Shown here one piece after another: positions 20,631 to 31,230 of a stretch of 64,000 nt of DNA. A program made the position numbers and the translations under genes. Below the pieces are notes generated by a model. That model worked only from the letters and a program-made list of their open reading frames with translations. It did not search any database and had not been told where the DNA came from. Positions within the stretch are counted from its first letter, which is position 1; each line of letters starts with the position of its first letter. The DNA is from Dipteris shenzhenensis (taxonomy: Eukaryota; Polypodiophyta; Polypodiopsida; Gleicheniales): NCBI GenBank assembly GCA_047967505.1, contig CM106538.1; one strand, given 5' to 3'.

Positions 20631-23187
20631 GCGCCCCGAGCCCCTCCCAGCCGCACCCCGCACTACACTACCTATCATGATATACACTTTGATCATAACC
20701 TCTCACCTGATTACTCAGCCCACCTAGCCTCCCTCCTCAGACACATAGACACCATACCCTCTCTAGATCACCGAGCCACCCTTATCACCCACTCCCTTCA
20801 CAATGCAGCCCGCCACATTTTTCCTTCCACTACTCGGTCCACCCGCCCTCCACCCGCTGGCTCCACCCCTTGCAATAGTTGGTATGATGACGAGTGTAAA
20901 GCATTACGCCGCACACTCCGACTCACGACCCAACGAAATGCTAGGGCCAACCTATGTCTCACCAAGGATTATTGTCGACTAGTCCATCGCAAGAAGCTAG
21001 CCTTCCTGCGCCAGAATGAGGATACGTTACTGAACATTCTGTTTAGTAGCAACTCCAAGGATTTCTGGAGGAAATTCCTAGAACGCCGATCCCCCTCCCC
21101 CCTCACAGACACTTCCCTCTGGCACTCCTACGCACGTACACTCTATGATATCCCTGATCAGCCTCCTCCCGACCTCTCAGCCACCCCCCGCCCCACTTCT
21201 TGTATCCTCTTCACAACCCAGGGAGTCACCCATGCAGCGCATAAGCTTCACAACGGCCAAGCTAAGGATCATGAGGGCCTATGCACAGAGTTTGTTGCCT
21301 ATGGCATCAAAACTCTAGCCCCCATCCTGGCAACGCTGTTCAATGAAGCTGTCTGCCACGGGTTCCCCAGAGCCTGGACCTAAACACTATCACACCCATC
21401 CACAAAGCAGGAGATCCCATGGATCCAGAGAATTACAGGACCATCATGATTGGACATGTTATGTCCAAGATCTATGCATCAGTGTTAGATGGCGAGGTCA
21501 GTGCTCGCGCACAAGTACAGGGGCTCAGGGCATCCGGACAAGCCCGCTTCAGGGCGGATCACTCGACTTACGATCACATTTTTACACTTAGAGGGATCAT
21601 TGAGGAGGCCAGACACAAGAGACAGAGAGTATATTGTTGCTTTGTGGATTTCCGCAAGGCATTCGACACCGTTCCCCGTGCCCGACTCGTCAGACGCCTG
21701 CAGGAGTTAGGCTACGACTCGGTGATTATCTGGGCAGTAGTAGCTCTCTATGAGCGGGTGACGGGGCAGGTCAGGATTGGCACCAGCTAGACCCCAGTGA
21801 TCACGAGCACTATCAGAGTCAAACAAGGATGTCCCTTGTCACCGACTCTATTTGGCCTCTACATCGACGAGCTCGAGACCACCATCAGGACACTCGGAGG
21901 TGCAGGCAGCTCTCTTGCGGAGGCTGTCATCCAGATTCTCCTATACGCAGACGATGTAGTACTACTATCCTCTTCTGCTACTGGTCTTCAACGACACCTG
22001 GATGGACTTCAGGTCTTCTGTGATACACATGACTTGAAGGTCAACCTTGGGAAAACCAAGGTGATGATCTTCAACACTTCCAGACCCGCTATGCACCGAG
22101 AGCAGTTCCTCTTCGCCGGCGACCCTGTTGAGATAGTTGACTCTTACACATACTTGGGCGTTGTCTTCTCAGGCCCGATCTTCACGATGCGCCCGGCCAT
22201 GCAGGCCAGGATCAGCCGGGGATCAACGCCCTTGCCAGGCTGGAGCGACATTGCTACCACTCCCACTTCCAGGACCCGCGGACCAAGTCTCTCCTTTTTG
22301 ATTCTTTGGTCCGCCCAGCAGGCATGTATGGTAGCCCGTGGTGGGGAGTCGACCTTTCAGACACAGAGTGGGCTCGAGTCGAGCGCCTACAGATACTGAT
22401 GTTTGCTCGGATGATCCGCAGCAAACCATCGGTACCACACTAGATCATTCTAGTAGAGTTCGGCGCCTCACCCCTACAGCTTGATGCGGCTTTTCAAGCT
22501 ATCACCTATCTCCACAGAGTCAGGGATTTCAGCTCCTCCGCCGACGGTCACCTCTGCCTACCTTGGCTAGCCCTATTCTCCTCTATGGCCTTATCCGTTG
22601 ATGGGGACCAGCCATGCTCGTATAGTCGTCTTTCCAGTTGGTTCACCCGACTGGGCCTCGACTTAGACCGATTGCCTCCTTTTCAGTACAGCCTCGACGC
22701 TCCACCATCTCCCCTCTCCCCCACTGACCAGGAGGTCAACCGGCTCATTCGAGCGGATCTGCTCCAGCTCCACACCTGGCGGACATGGTTTCTTCACTCC
22801 GAGCTTCCTGTGAAGCTCGACTTCTACCGCCGACACTGCCTCCAGATTTCACAGGAGGGCTTCATCACACCTCCGGGTTACACACAGCTTCATCTACCAC
22901 ATGCGCTCCGGATCTCCCTCGGTCAGTTTAGGGTCTCGTCACACCGATTACGGATCGAGAGCGGACGCGCAGAGGGTATCCCACGAGAGGACCGCCTTTG
23001 CCCACTTTGCGACTTGCAGGAGATCAAGTCGGAGGAGCACTTTGCTTTCAGATGTCCTATCTATTATGCCATTCGAGGCCGGTACCACTGCCTCTTCCGC
23101 GACGGATTCGGCCCCCTCCCACACATGCTGCAGTTCTCGGATCAGCGATGCCTAGCCGCTTTCTTACATGAGATGACTCGCCACTGA
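20175..23187 (+). pseudogene. LINE-B4 ORF2: endonuclease C terminus, RT and zinc finger
   Basis: The first ORF (20226-21383) holds EN motifs GDFNARTGAHQ and DLVIYNGL, then GADHTYLFF and a basic linker (DYCRLVHRKKLAFLR). After a frameshift near 21383 the RT reads ENYRTIMIGHVMSKI, FVDFRKAFDTVPRARL (motif A), KQGCPLSPTLFGLYIDEL (motif B) and LLYADDVVLLSSS (motif C, canonical YADD). A TAG at 21788, another frameshift near 22215 and a TAG at 22441 break it. The C terminus (22585-23187) ends with CPLCD-EIKSEEHFAFRCP, a CCHC zinc-binding block. It would nick the target and reverse transcribe from the nick. Confidence 0.88.
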
Positions 23188-23810
23188 GATACCTCTCTCC
23201 AAGCACGGCGACACGAGCAACACACACAATGTGAGGACACCCAGCGGCCTATCACTTATTTCTTCCAGTCACAGGATACCTCTCCTCAGTCTAGCCGACG
23301 ATGCAGACATGAGCGAGAGCCAGAGCCACGACAGCTGCGCCAGCGGACAGACTCACACATCGGGGTCCATGACATCTCGTCTCTGCTCTCTGTCCGCCCC
23401 ACCGAGGTTACCGTTGCCCTCATCCATAGGGCCACCCGCCGCCCCCGACGACCGAGCTCGATTAGGCCGCGTGACGTCAGAGGCCAATCATCTATCGCAG
23501 GGTTTTTTCTGGCCTCCCATTTGACGGCCCCTCTATGATTGGTCTCTGACGATCACCACCTGCACATATATACTGTATCTCCCCCCTCTATCCCATTTTT
23601 GTTTTTTGTATCATCTGGAGGTAGACACATATTTTTTGTATCAGGACTAGACACACCGTCCTTCATAGCCTCTTTTTTGTAGAAACGGTTGGCTGGCCCG
23701 TTTTGAGACCGCCACCGTTATGCTCATTGTATCAGTTATCTTTAGTCTCATAGACCTTCACGGTCTCCCAAAGACTTTAATAAACTTTCTTTCTTTCTTT
23801 CTTTCTTTCT
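23188..23810 (+). other. LINE-B4 3' UTR and terminal stem-loop with (CTTT)n tail
   Basis: The UTR is non-coding. Near its end CATAGACCTTCACGGTCT can fold (AGACC/GGTCT). It is followed by CCAAAGACTTTAATAAACT and five CTTT units. The same end occurs in B1, B3, B6 and B7. AATAAA is a possible polyadenylation signal. Confidence 0.8.
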
Positions 23811-24775
23811 AATTTGGGTAGGACATGAGACTAGATAGGGGTCCAAACCCATCCTTGAAGAGGCACTGGTGGCAACCTCTGATCTCATAGTACACCAGGC
23901 ATCTGAGAGCAAAATGCTCCTCCAACTCAATCTCCTCATGATTGCATAGGGTGCAAATGAAACCCTCTCTAGTAATGCCCTCTGCCGTCCACTCTCAATG
24001 CGAAGTCGGTGTGATGGGACGCAAAACTGCCCAATAGATATCCTCAAGGAGTGGGAGGTGGATCCGTGTGTATCTTGGTGGATCAATGAAGCCCTCTGCT
24101 GAGATCCGCAAGCAATGGTCTCTGTAAAAACTGAGCTTCACATGGAGCTTGTGGGGTGCCAACTAGGTCGTGAATGTATGTAACTATAAGAGATCCTCTC
24201 AGATGACCTGGTTCACCTCGTAATATGTGAGTGGGACGAAGGGGGCCTCAATGTTGTCTTGGAAGAGAGCAATATGTCTATGTGGAGCCCCAGGTTCTCA
24301 AACCACCTGCGTGTATGTGCGTACTAGCACCTCTGGTCACCCTTAACCGCCACGGCCATGGATGCAAATAGGGCCAACCACCGTGCAAGAGCTCTACTCC
24401 TAATGTGGTAGAGATACAAGATAACTTGGAACACTATATCAAGCTGTAGTGGGGATGCTCCAAACTTGGCCAGGACTGAAGGCTTACTGTGGATCATCCG
24501 TGAGAGCATGAGAATTGAGGTCTCTCAACTTGGGCCCAATTGTCTCTGATATGTTTGGCCCCCAACAAGGGCTGCCATTGATAGGCCCCCAACAAGGGCT
24601 GCCATAATACTAGCTGGGCAGACCAAAGAGTCAAAGAGAAGAGTCTTGGTCCAGGGATTCTAGAAATGAGAGTGAAAGCACTACTGCCACTCAAGCCTAG
24701 ATGGCTGCAGAGTGGATATACCAACCCATTCTTTTCCTCAAGATAGCTCTCCGGCATCAAGTTTCCTCATTTGGG
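23811..24775 (-). mobile_element. LINE-B5, minus-strand fragment, tail-to-tail with B4
   Basis: Minus frames show SLRISIGQF-VPSHRLRIESG (about 24050), the remains of the zinc-finger region, DGFGPLSSLMSYPN near the left edge, and, further right, SRMIHSKPSV--KFGASPLQLD and LFDSLV-PA. The element lacks its 3' UTR and tail at 23811. A 27-28-bp tandem repeat (GCCCCCAACAAGGGCTGCCA, twice, about 24549-24604) is a local duplication in the coding part. Many stops are present. Confidence 0.75.
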
Positions 24776-24799
24776 CTGCTCAATCACACTTGTGACTAG

Positions 24800-25320
24800 C
24801 AAAAAGACGTTCTATATGTACAACAACAAACCAATTCCCAATGCTATGGAGACAGGATTGAAATTGGATGTCGATGTGAATGAGCCAAAAGAGATGCCAC
24901 TTTGTCCATGCAGCTCGTGGGAAACTTGATTTTGGTGTAACATTTCATAAGCAATGAGTTGTGTCATTCTGTATATTGATGATTGCACATCCTAAGGCCA
25001 CCCATTGGCAAGTAGCCACAAGAATCCTTGGGTATATCAAAGATACAATATATTTGGAATTCTTTAGTGGCGACACAAGAGAGTGCGGTCCTCATTCATT
25101 GAACAATCAATCATGCATCACTTTTGTGAAACATCATATGCATCATTCCAAGACTAAGCATTGATATTAAATATCATTTCATCAGTGAAAAGCTGAAAAA
25201 TCAGCAAGTCCAAACGATTTATTACTCTACCAAGGACGATCCAACAAACATATTCATAAGGCTTTACGAAAGGACAGATATTCCCTTTGGAGGAATCTCC
25301 TTGGCATAGAGGATAACGTG
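24800..25320 (+). pseudogene. Copia-2 pol fragment (RT end and RNase H)
   Basis: Plus-strand motifs in order are METGLKLD, then HWQVATRILGYIKDTIYLEFF (the Copia HW-A-KR-LRYLKGT block), NNQSCITFVKHHMHHSKTKH (Copia RNase H, DNQSCI-L and HARTKHI blocks) and KYHF-SEKL. The stretch between the first two RNase H motifs is deleted and stops interrupt the frames. A pol-bearing Copia was therefore once present here. Confidence 0.7.
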
Positions 25321-25919
25321 TTTCTTCAAAAGGGGATTGATGATGCAAGAGAGGATGCAATCAGCCCTTTGGAGACTAGCATGAAATATATGCTTGAGAA
25401 GTTTGGGTTGGATCAATCTCACATTGAGAATGCATGAAGAGTGGGAAAGCAGACAATCCCTCGAGAAGCCATTGATCATCAAGCTTAAGCATGCCAAAGC
25501 AACATGAAGTCCTAACGAAGAGAAGAACCCCAAATTTTGTCAAAGAAGAGCTCACACAACTATAGATTGAGACCGGAAGGAGGGCATCAAAAGGGTGATG
25601 GAGGCAAGATAGGTTCATCATCCAAAAGTGAAAGCCCCACTGGACTTTATGTTTCTAACCGAGCACTTTTGTCGAGACTTTCTGAGAGAAAGAGCTCATA
25701 CATAGTATACATGTATGCGCATCATAGCCCAAAGCCTAAAGACCTCATACATAGTATACACGTATGAACATTTGAGCCCAAATGCAGGGCTCCTATAGTA
25801 CATGGGTGCACAAGGCAAAGTGGCAAACCATTTTTGCCCACACGTCACATTCAGAGGTACAAATGAGCATGCTTGTTACATGTGGATCCAAGTCAAGAGG
25901 CCCCATCCATAGATGTGTA
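25321..25919. other. Unassigned segment with a short direct repeat
   Basis: No domain could be assigned. A 23-bp partly palindromic motif (CTCATACATAGTATACATGT and following bases) starts at 25695 and recurs at 25744, giving a 49-bp period. Confidence 0.45.
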
Positions 25920-26216
25920 CATTGTGGCCTGTTACTTTTCTCCACAGACACCCGATTATGCTAGAATGACCTCGAGGAGGGACAGGTCTCACCATTTTTT
26001 ACTCTATCAGGACATCCATAGATACATGCAGTAGGGAGACGGCTTACTCATAAGAGACGTCAATGCCAAGACCACATACAGTGGCACTGTGCACGCATGC
26101 AGCTCGTTAAAATCACTAATTTCCTTCCCTAGTTTTTAAGGTAACTGATTTTTATTAGTTTCGTAGACCCTTCGGTCTTTCAAAGACGTCAATTAAATTT
26201 CTTCCTTTCTTTCCCA
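25920..26216 (+). mobile_element. LINE-B6, internally deleted derivative
   Basis: A short stretch around 26035-26080 translates as GDGLLIRDVNAKT, resembling the LINE-B endonuclease motif VGDFNARTG. It is followed almost directly by the LINE-B 3' end (about 26130-26216). That end has AGACCCTTCGGTCTT, AAGACGTCAATTAAATTTC and a (CTTT)-like tail. RT and zinc finger are absent, so this is either a deletion derivative or two adjacent scraps. Confidence 0.5.
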
Positions 26217-26469
26217 CAGGGGACCTTGTGAGTCTAGATCTGAGTCAGATGACTAATGGTGGAAAGGGTAGCACATTTCTGCTCAAAGGAGTCGATGAAC
26301 TATTGATATCCTTCTAATCGTGAAGTGAAAAGACAGTTTTATATCTGCCTAATCTCATAGTATCTGAGATATCCGATCAAAACATCTCTGCTGCTACCTC
26401 TTGTGTGTCACAAAGGGTAGGTCTCTACAATGATATATGCTACAATGCATTGCTTTAGAATCCGTCGGA

Positions 26470-27335
26470 TGCAGTTCTTAACTAGTAATCTGTACTACTT
26501 GAGAGGTTGTAAACCTGTCATCAGTATAATCTTGGATGACGTGATGACCTCTTGCTACGTGAGATGAAGGGGGTGTTTGGTTAGTATTGATATGGGGGTA
26601 TGTGATTGATTGACATGCTCTGTGACTCGAACCATCTAGTGGCGCGTGTGTACCAACACTGCACATCCCCCTTAGATGCAAGCTGCATGGAATATGAGAC
26701 AGCTATTACCCATGTCTGTCAAGCGGTGCTGCCTAATTATGTCCAAGTATGTGGTGATTTGGAATGAGGCATCCTTGTGGAGGGGTATCGCTGTGAAATC
26801 AGCCAAAATAATGTCATGTAGAGTGCATCTCTTCCCAAGATTTATGCGAGATAGCAGCACCTGTAATTTCTCAAAGCTAGTCCACTCATTCTCTCTATGG
26901 TCTACTGCGCAAAAGGCACTTGCATATAGAGTAGCTGGTCGAACTAGAGAGTCAAAAGGAGGGACTTCATGTTCACGTCTTGGAAGTGTGCTTGGAAGCA
27001 TTCTCTCTCCGATATCAACAACGATGTATGCCCTATAGTCAAGCATTCTTGAGCTTCTAGTTTCATGGTAAGGTTTGGACTCCTGAAAATGCTTCCCAAG
27101 TATACATGAGATCGTACGATCTCAGTTTGTTTTCCTGCGAGAGTGAAACCCTCAAGCTGAAGTTGAGCCTCATTGGTATCAAGATAATTACCTTGGTTTT
27201 ATTCAGCTTGGGCCTCCATATCCCAACTCTCACGAAAGGTCTGCAAAGCTATCAAATGCATCTGTAGTCCCTCTGCTACGTTTGAGATTAACACCACATC
27301 ATTAGCATAAAAGCAAGATTGGTATGAGGATCTGT
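26470..27335 (-). pseudogene. LINE-D ORF2, RT motif C and C-terminal part
   Basis: The frame next to the inserted LTR reads CFYANDVVLISNVAEGLQMHLIALQ. In other frames QTEIVRSHVYLGSIFRSPN-TMK and PPFDSLVRPATLYASAFC, WTSFEKLQVLLSRI follow. These align with YADDVVLLSSSA-GLQRHLD, VEIV-SYTYLGVVFSGPIFTM and LFDSLVRPAGMYG of LINE-B. Confidence 0.75.
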
Positions 27336-27488
27336 TGTTGAAGAAGTGAAAGGAAAGCATGAAGCTGAACATGAAACAAGAGAATGCATATAGAATGAAG
27401 AAGGGTGAGGTCCATATGTAGGCACCTCTACATGAGCCACCAAGCTCCACAATCATCTCCTCAATCAGCTCCTAGAATCTCTCAATCA
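27336..27488 (-). repeat. TR-GAG-2 3' LTR
   Basis: It begins TGTTGAAGAAGTG and ends TCTCTCAATCA on the plus strand, 153 bp long. No clear polypurine tract is seen next to it. Confidence 0.9.
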
Positions 27489-27899
27489 TCCTATGTGGCA
27501 TCTACCACCACCTAACAGTGCTTATGGGCACCTAACTGTGCCTCTAGCACACCTCAGGCTATGTCAAGGATATATCTAGTCTCATAGTTTCTCATGCCAT
27601 CTCATGGTGGTCAAGGATAAATCTATGGCTAGGATCTCATGCTAGCAAGGGTTCCCAAGGGTGTGAAGTAAACAAAGGGATACATAAGACCCCCCAATGG
27701 TTATCTCCCCTGCATGTACATGCACACAATGTCTGCAGGAGGTACCATGGAGTTAAACACATACACATGGCCTACACCATATGGTGACCAGAGGTGTTGA
27801 CAAAACACAATAGTTTATTCCATTCATTTTGGAGGACTATCCATGCAGAGTACCTTGACTCAACATAAAAGAGAGATCTGGAGCATATGTGGAGCTAGT

Positions 27900-28742
27900 T
27901 CAAAAAGCATAATCATCATAGGAGGCCTCATTTTGTGGAGGCACATCAATTGAAAGTAAATTGGCAGTTTCTGGTTTTGTAGTTGCTTCCTTTTTGGCCT
28001 TACAAAACTTTTCATGGTGATTGTTTTTGCCACAATATTTGCAAGGATTGATCTTGAAGCAATCTTTTGAGAGGTGATTAGTCTTCCCACAATGTTTGCA
28101 AGGTTGAAACTTGCCCATTTGAGTTTTTATGGCATAGGCTATGTCACTGCCTCTCCGGAGTTCCTTGTGCCTTTCTTCTTCTTGAAGGGCAGTAATAAGA
28201 CCTTCAAGAGTAGGATTAGGAAGATTTTTCAATGTGGTAACAACATGATCATAATCTTCAGGCATACTTTTAAGCAATACTGCCATTGCATCATCTGTAG
28301 TGATTGGAGAGTTGATAGAAGCAAGTTGAGTCATGAGACTCCGCATGTGATTGACATGGGCAGCCAAGGGAGTGCCACTAGCCATCTTCAATTCAAAGAA
28401 AGCAATCTTAAGTGACAATTTTGAGATGTGAGAGCTAGCACCAAAAAGAATATCAAGCTTTTGCCAAGCTTCAAAAGGAGACTCCAAATCAGAAATGTGA
28501 TGAATATAGTCATCTCCTAAGCCAAGAGCAATAATGCCATAGGCTTTCTCCTCTCTAGCAGGATCTCGAACCGGGCGTGTAGGAGCTGAGGATTCTCCAG
28601 CATTAGAGGCTGTTGAAGAAGAAGTTGAAGCAGGTTTGACAAGCCCCCGGAGGTTTTCCCTCATCAATGCAAACTTAACTTTCATCTGCCATGTGTGAAA
28701 GCCTTTACCATTGAACTTATCAATATTCAAGAAGGTAGCCAT
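27900..28742 (-). CDS. gag: Copia-type gag polyprotein, intact, 280 aa
   Basis: This structural protein would form retrotransposon particles in the cytoplasm and bind the RNA. Residues 1-35 (FNGKGFHTWQMKVKFALMRE) form the N-terminal Copia gag block. Residues about 65-190 form the UBN2 domain (EKAYGIIALGLGDDYIHHI, EAWQKLDILFGA, FFELKMASG-LAAHVNHM, DYDHVVTTL). The C terminus has two zinc knuckles of CX2CX4HX4C type, CKHCGKTNHLSKDC and CKYCGKNNHHEKFC, about 6 residues apart. It then ends in an acidic tail with its own stop. The start at 28742 is the first Met and gives the usual gag N terminus. No stop or shift interrupts it, which contrasts with all other gags in the window. Expression is not shown. 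Confidence 0.9.
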   Translation of the reverse strand: MATFLNIDKFNGKGFHTWQMKVKFALMRENLRGLVKPASTSSSTASNAGESSAPTRPVRDPAREEKAYGIIALGLGDDYIHHISDLESPFEAWQKLDILFGASSHISKLSLKIAFFELKMASGTPLAAHVNHMRSLMTQLASINSPITTDDAMAVLLKSMPEDYDHVVTTLKNLPNPTLEGLITALQEEERHKELRRGSDIAYAIKTQMGKFQPCKHCGKTNHLSKDCFKINPCKYCGKNNHHEKFCKAKKEATTKPETANLLSIDVPPQNEASYDDYAF

Positions 28743-29586
28743 GAGAGGGTCTAACCCAAAATGGGCAGTGTCTACTCTCTTACAAGGCTAGAAAAAGTTG
28801 AAAAGCTTCAAAGTACAAGCATTTGGTGTAGCAAAGACTTGTAACCAAATTCCATAAAAATCATAATGAAAATGATACTTCAACTTGCATGCTTCATAGA
28901 GGCGGCTAAATGAAAGTATTCCAAGTAAATCCAGGTATAGCAACCTAAAGGAAAGTTGTAGCCACAATTGTACTGATGCTATTCAACACTTTAAAACATC
29001 AGAAATGCCAAAGTAGCATCTAATGTAGCACCAAACTCACAACATTGTCAAAACTGTCCAAAACAGAGGCCTGATCTTGGAGGGCTTGTATCTCACTCTT
29101 CAAGGCAAAGAAAAGAGGGCTTTATAGGTAGAAATAAAGCTGGTATACCAGAGAAAAGCCACTGAAGAGGAAAGGCGAAATGCCGCGTCACGTCGCCATA
29201 GCTAGGAGCTTGATTATCGACTGGTTTTTTGTCTGTTTCTCCTCAAATGCTTAACCAAACGAGCTCAAACTTCATCAGCAGCTTGCTTGTAGTGTCGCCC
29301 AACTCGTGCTCAGAGGAATTTGGAAATGAGTGAGCATAGAGGCGGCATTACACGATACATCGGCGGACTGTTTTCTTGTTGGCACAGGCGATGGAGGCAC
29401 AATTTCGCAACAAGCTTCGAGCTGAAGGTGTGCCCTACAGAGATTGTTCTACAGCACAAAGGGCTTGGAGAATGGTGAAACGACGAGGGAGAACAAGCTC
29501 TCACAAATTTGGGAAAGAAATGGTGAAGATGAAGAAGAAGAAGAAGATGATGACATGGCATAAATGGGCTCAAGGAGGATCATAGT
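28743..29586 (-). other. TR-GAG-2 leader between primer site and gag
   Basis: About 840 bp lie between the primer-binding site and gag. No domain is present; small frames on both strands are unlikely to be coding. A GAAGAAGAAG purine stretch near 29530-29550 is of low complexity. Confidence 0.5.
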
Positions 29587-29598
29587 GCTCTGATACCA
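29587..29598 (-). other. TR-GAG-2 primer-binding site (tRNA-iMet)
   Basis: On the minus strand TGGTATCAGAGC directly touches the 5' LTR end (29599). Confidence 0.93.
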
Positions 29599-29751
29599 TG
29601 TTGAAGAAGTGAAAGGAAAGCATGAAGCTGAACATGAAACAAGAGAATGCGTATAGAATGAAGAAGGGTGAGGTCCATATGTAGGCACCTCTACATGAGC
29701 CACCAAGCTCCACAATCATCTCCTCAATCAGCTCCTAGAATCTCTCAATCA
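29599..29751 (-). repeat. TR-GAG-2 5' LTR
   Basis: This is the 153-bp partner of 27336-27488. The one difference seen is GCGTATAG here against GCATATAG there. Confidence 0.92.
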
Positions 29752-31230
29752 GCACACACACATAGAACCCAAGGTGTGCCTGGGGCATATACCTTGAGAT
29801 ATCCCAATATCTGTGCCAAGGTGGATCCAGGACCATCTAGTGTGCTCACAAAATAAGCCAGTTTGTCAATGTAGAGACCGAAGAGGGATGGATATAAGGG
29901 GCATGCCTATTTCAACCTAATGGTGTTGCTCCTCCGACAATCTATGGTGAGCACTCAGCCTGTGACTCATATGAAGCCACAGTCACCCACCTACCACTCT
30001 AATCTATGCGATGAGGCACAAGCCCATGCTACTAAGATAAAGGCCTTTCGAAAATCCACTAAGGAGGAGTATACTCTTTATTTCCAGTGTCTGGCTTCCT
30101 CTATGATAGCTCTGAGGGTGAAGATGTGGTCCAGTGTGGACCAATCTTGTCTAAAACCTTCTTGCCTAATCACTAACGTGTTGTTGCTCTTTTCATACTT
30201 ACTGATTTTTCTCCATAGGTGACCTGTATACCTTGGCCATAAGTGGCCAACCATGACAGTCCAATAGTTGCATGCATCCATTGGACCCCCATCATTGTGA
30301 ATGGATATGATAGTGTTGGAGGAAAAGCCTTTGTAAAAGGCATCATTGAATACCTTGGCTTGTATTGGAACAAGGCCCCACCTATGAGTTATAAGTTATA
30401 CTTGAAGGCCCTCCTGATTCTAGGCCTTTTCGTTCTGCAACTTATTGATGGTTCTTTTTATCAAGCTATGTTAAAGGCCGTAGAAGTGGTGGGATGAGGA
30501 AGTCGTCTAGATTAGGCATGGGTTGATTAGGGATGTCATACAATGTATGTGCATAGGATTCCCAAAGACCAGGTCTTCAATAAAACATGGTAATCTCCTT
30601 TCTAGGAGTTTCCTTGGGAATTGTTGCTATACATGATCCTTGAGAGCTCTTGTTCGTGGCTGAAAGGAACTATTGTTTACCAAGCATGGGGTAATAGTGT
30701 TGGTTAAGTGCTTTGCATTCATCATCGTTTCAACAATTTTGGGGACAGACTCTTTGAATGATTTTCTCACAGTTTTGAATGCGTTGTGCTACAACATTGA
30801 TGGATCTAGCGAGGAGGGTATTGATATCTCTGTCTACTTGGTGGTCTATGTGCTCTAGGAGGGGTGGAGAGATAGCTACCATAGATGTGGTCTAGGGAGT
30901 GATCAAAGTCGTATTGGTGATATGTGAATGACGTAGACGTGTGTGTCTTGTCAAATCGAAGGATAGATGTGAGTACTCCTACCCTAAGGGAGTGAGCTAT
31001 GAGATTAATAAATGTGATGTGAAGGCAAGGGATCCCATCTATGTGGTCCACTCATGAGGCTCTCAGGTGCGCATGGATCCAATATCTCCCATACTATGTG
31101 GCTATGGATCTGGTGTGTATGTTTGGCATCCTCTTATGAATCCAAAGATATTTGCTTATGTAACCGAGCCTGGGTATCTCTGAATCGTATCACTAGGGGT
31201 CATGTCCTACACGCCAAGGCCCCTGAATGC
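29752..31230 (-). pseudogene. LINE-D ORF2, EN, linker and RT motifs A-B
   Basis: The RT frame (30281-30078) reads NYWTVMVGHLWPR, QEGFRQDWSTLDHIFTLRAIIEEARH; after a stop comes LVDFRKAF. Further left, in another frame, SLFGLYIDKLAYFVSTLDGPGSTLA is the motif B region. To the right, minus ORF 30806-31051 (FINLIAHSL, DHSLDHIYGSYLS) and weak similarity around 30500-30900 (the PQTL-HSL type of linker) fit the EN-RT linker. Stops are frequent. Confidence 0.6.

Larger units (their letters stand above)
19730..23810 (+). mobile_element. LINE-B4, longest plus-strand LINE-B copy
   Basis: This copy covers ORF2 from the middle of the endonuclease to the stop (23187), a 560-bp 3' UTR and the 3' end. ORF1 and the EN N terminus are missing. 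The first part is duplicated in tandem (19730-20174 and 20175-20630). The 3' end has the family stem-loop (AGACCTTCACGGTCT, about 23750), the AATAAA-containing stretch and a (CTTT)n tail to 23810. LINE-B5 follows in the opposite orientation without a tail of its own. Confidence 0.85.
27336..29751 (-). mobile_element. Copia-type gag-only LTR element (TR-GAG-2) with intact gag
   Basis: This 2,416-bp minus-strand element has 153-bp LTRs (27336-27488 and 29599-29751) that differ at one position. A primer-binding site touches the 5' LTR. The single complete ORF is a 280-aa Copia gag. No pol domain is visible. It interrupts LINE-D inside the RT, since RT motifs A and B lie on its right and motif C on its left. 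The five bases next to the two ends (TCTGT and GCACA) do not match, so either the TSD was lost or the ends are shifted. The near-identical LTRs suggest a recent insertion. Confidence 0.85.

Noticed and set aside
20226-20640. Twin-priming as the origin of the B3/B4 head-to-head arrangement
   Set aside because: The inverted B3 piece carries its own 3' end and tail, which twin-priming would not produce.
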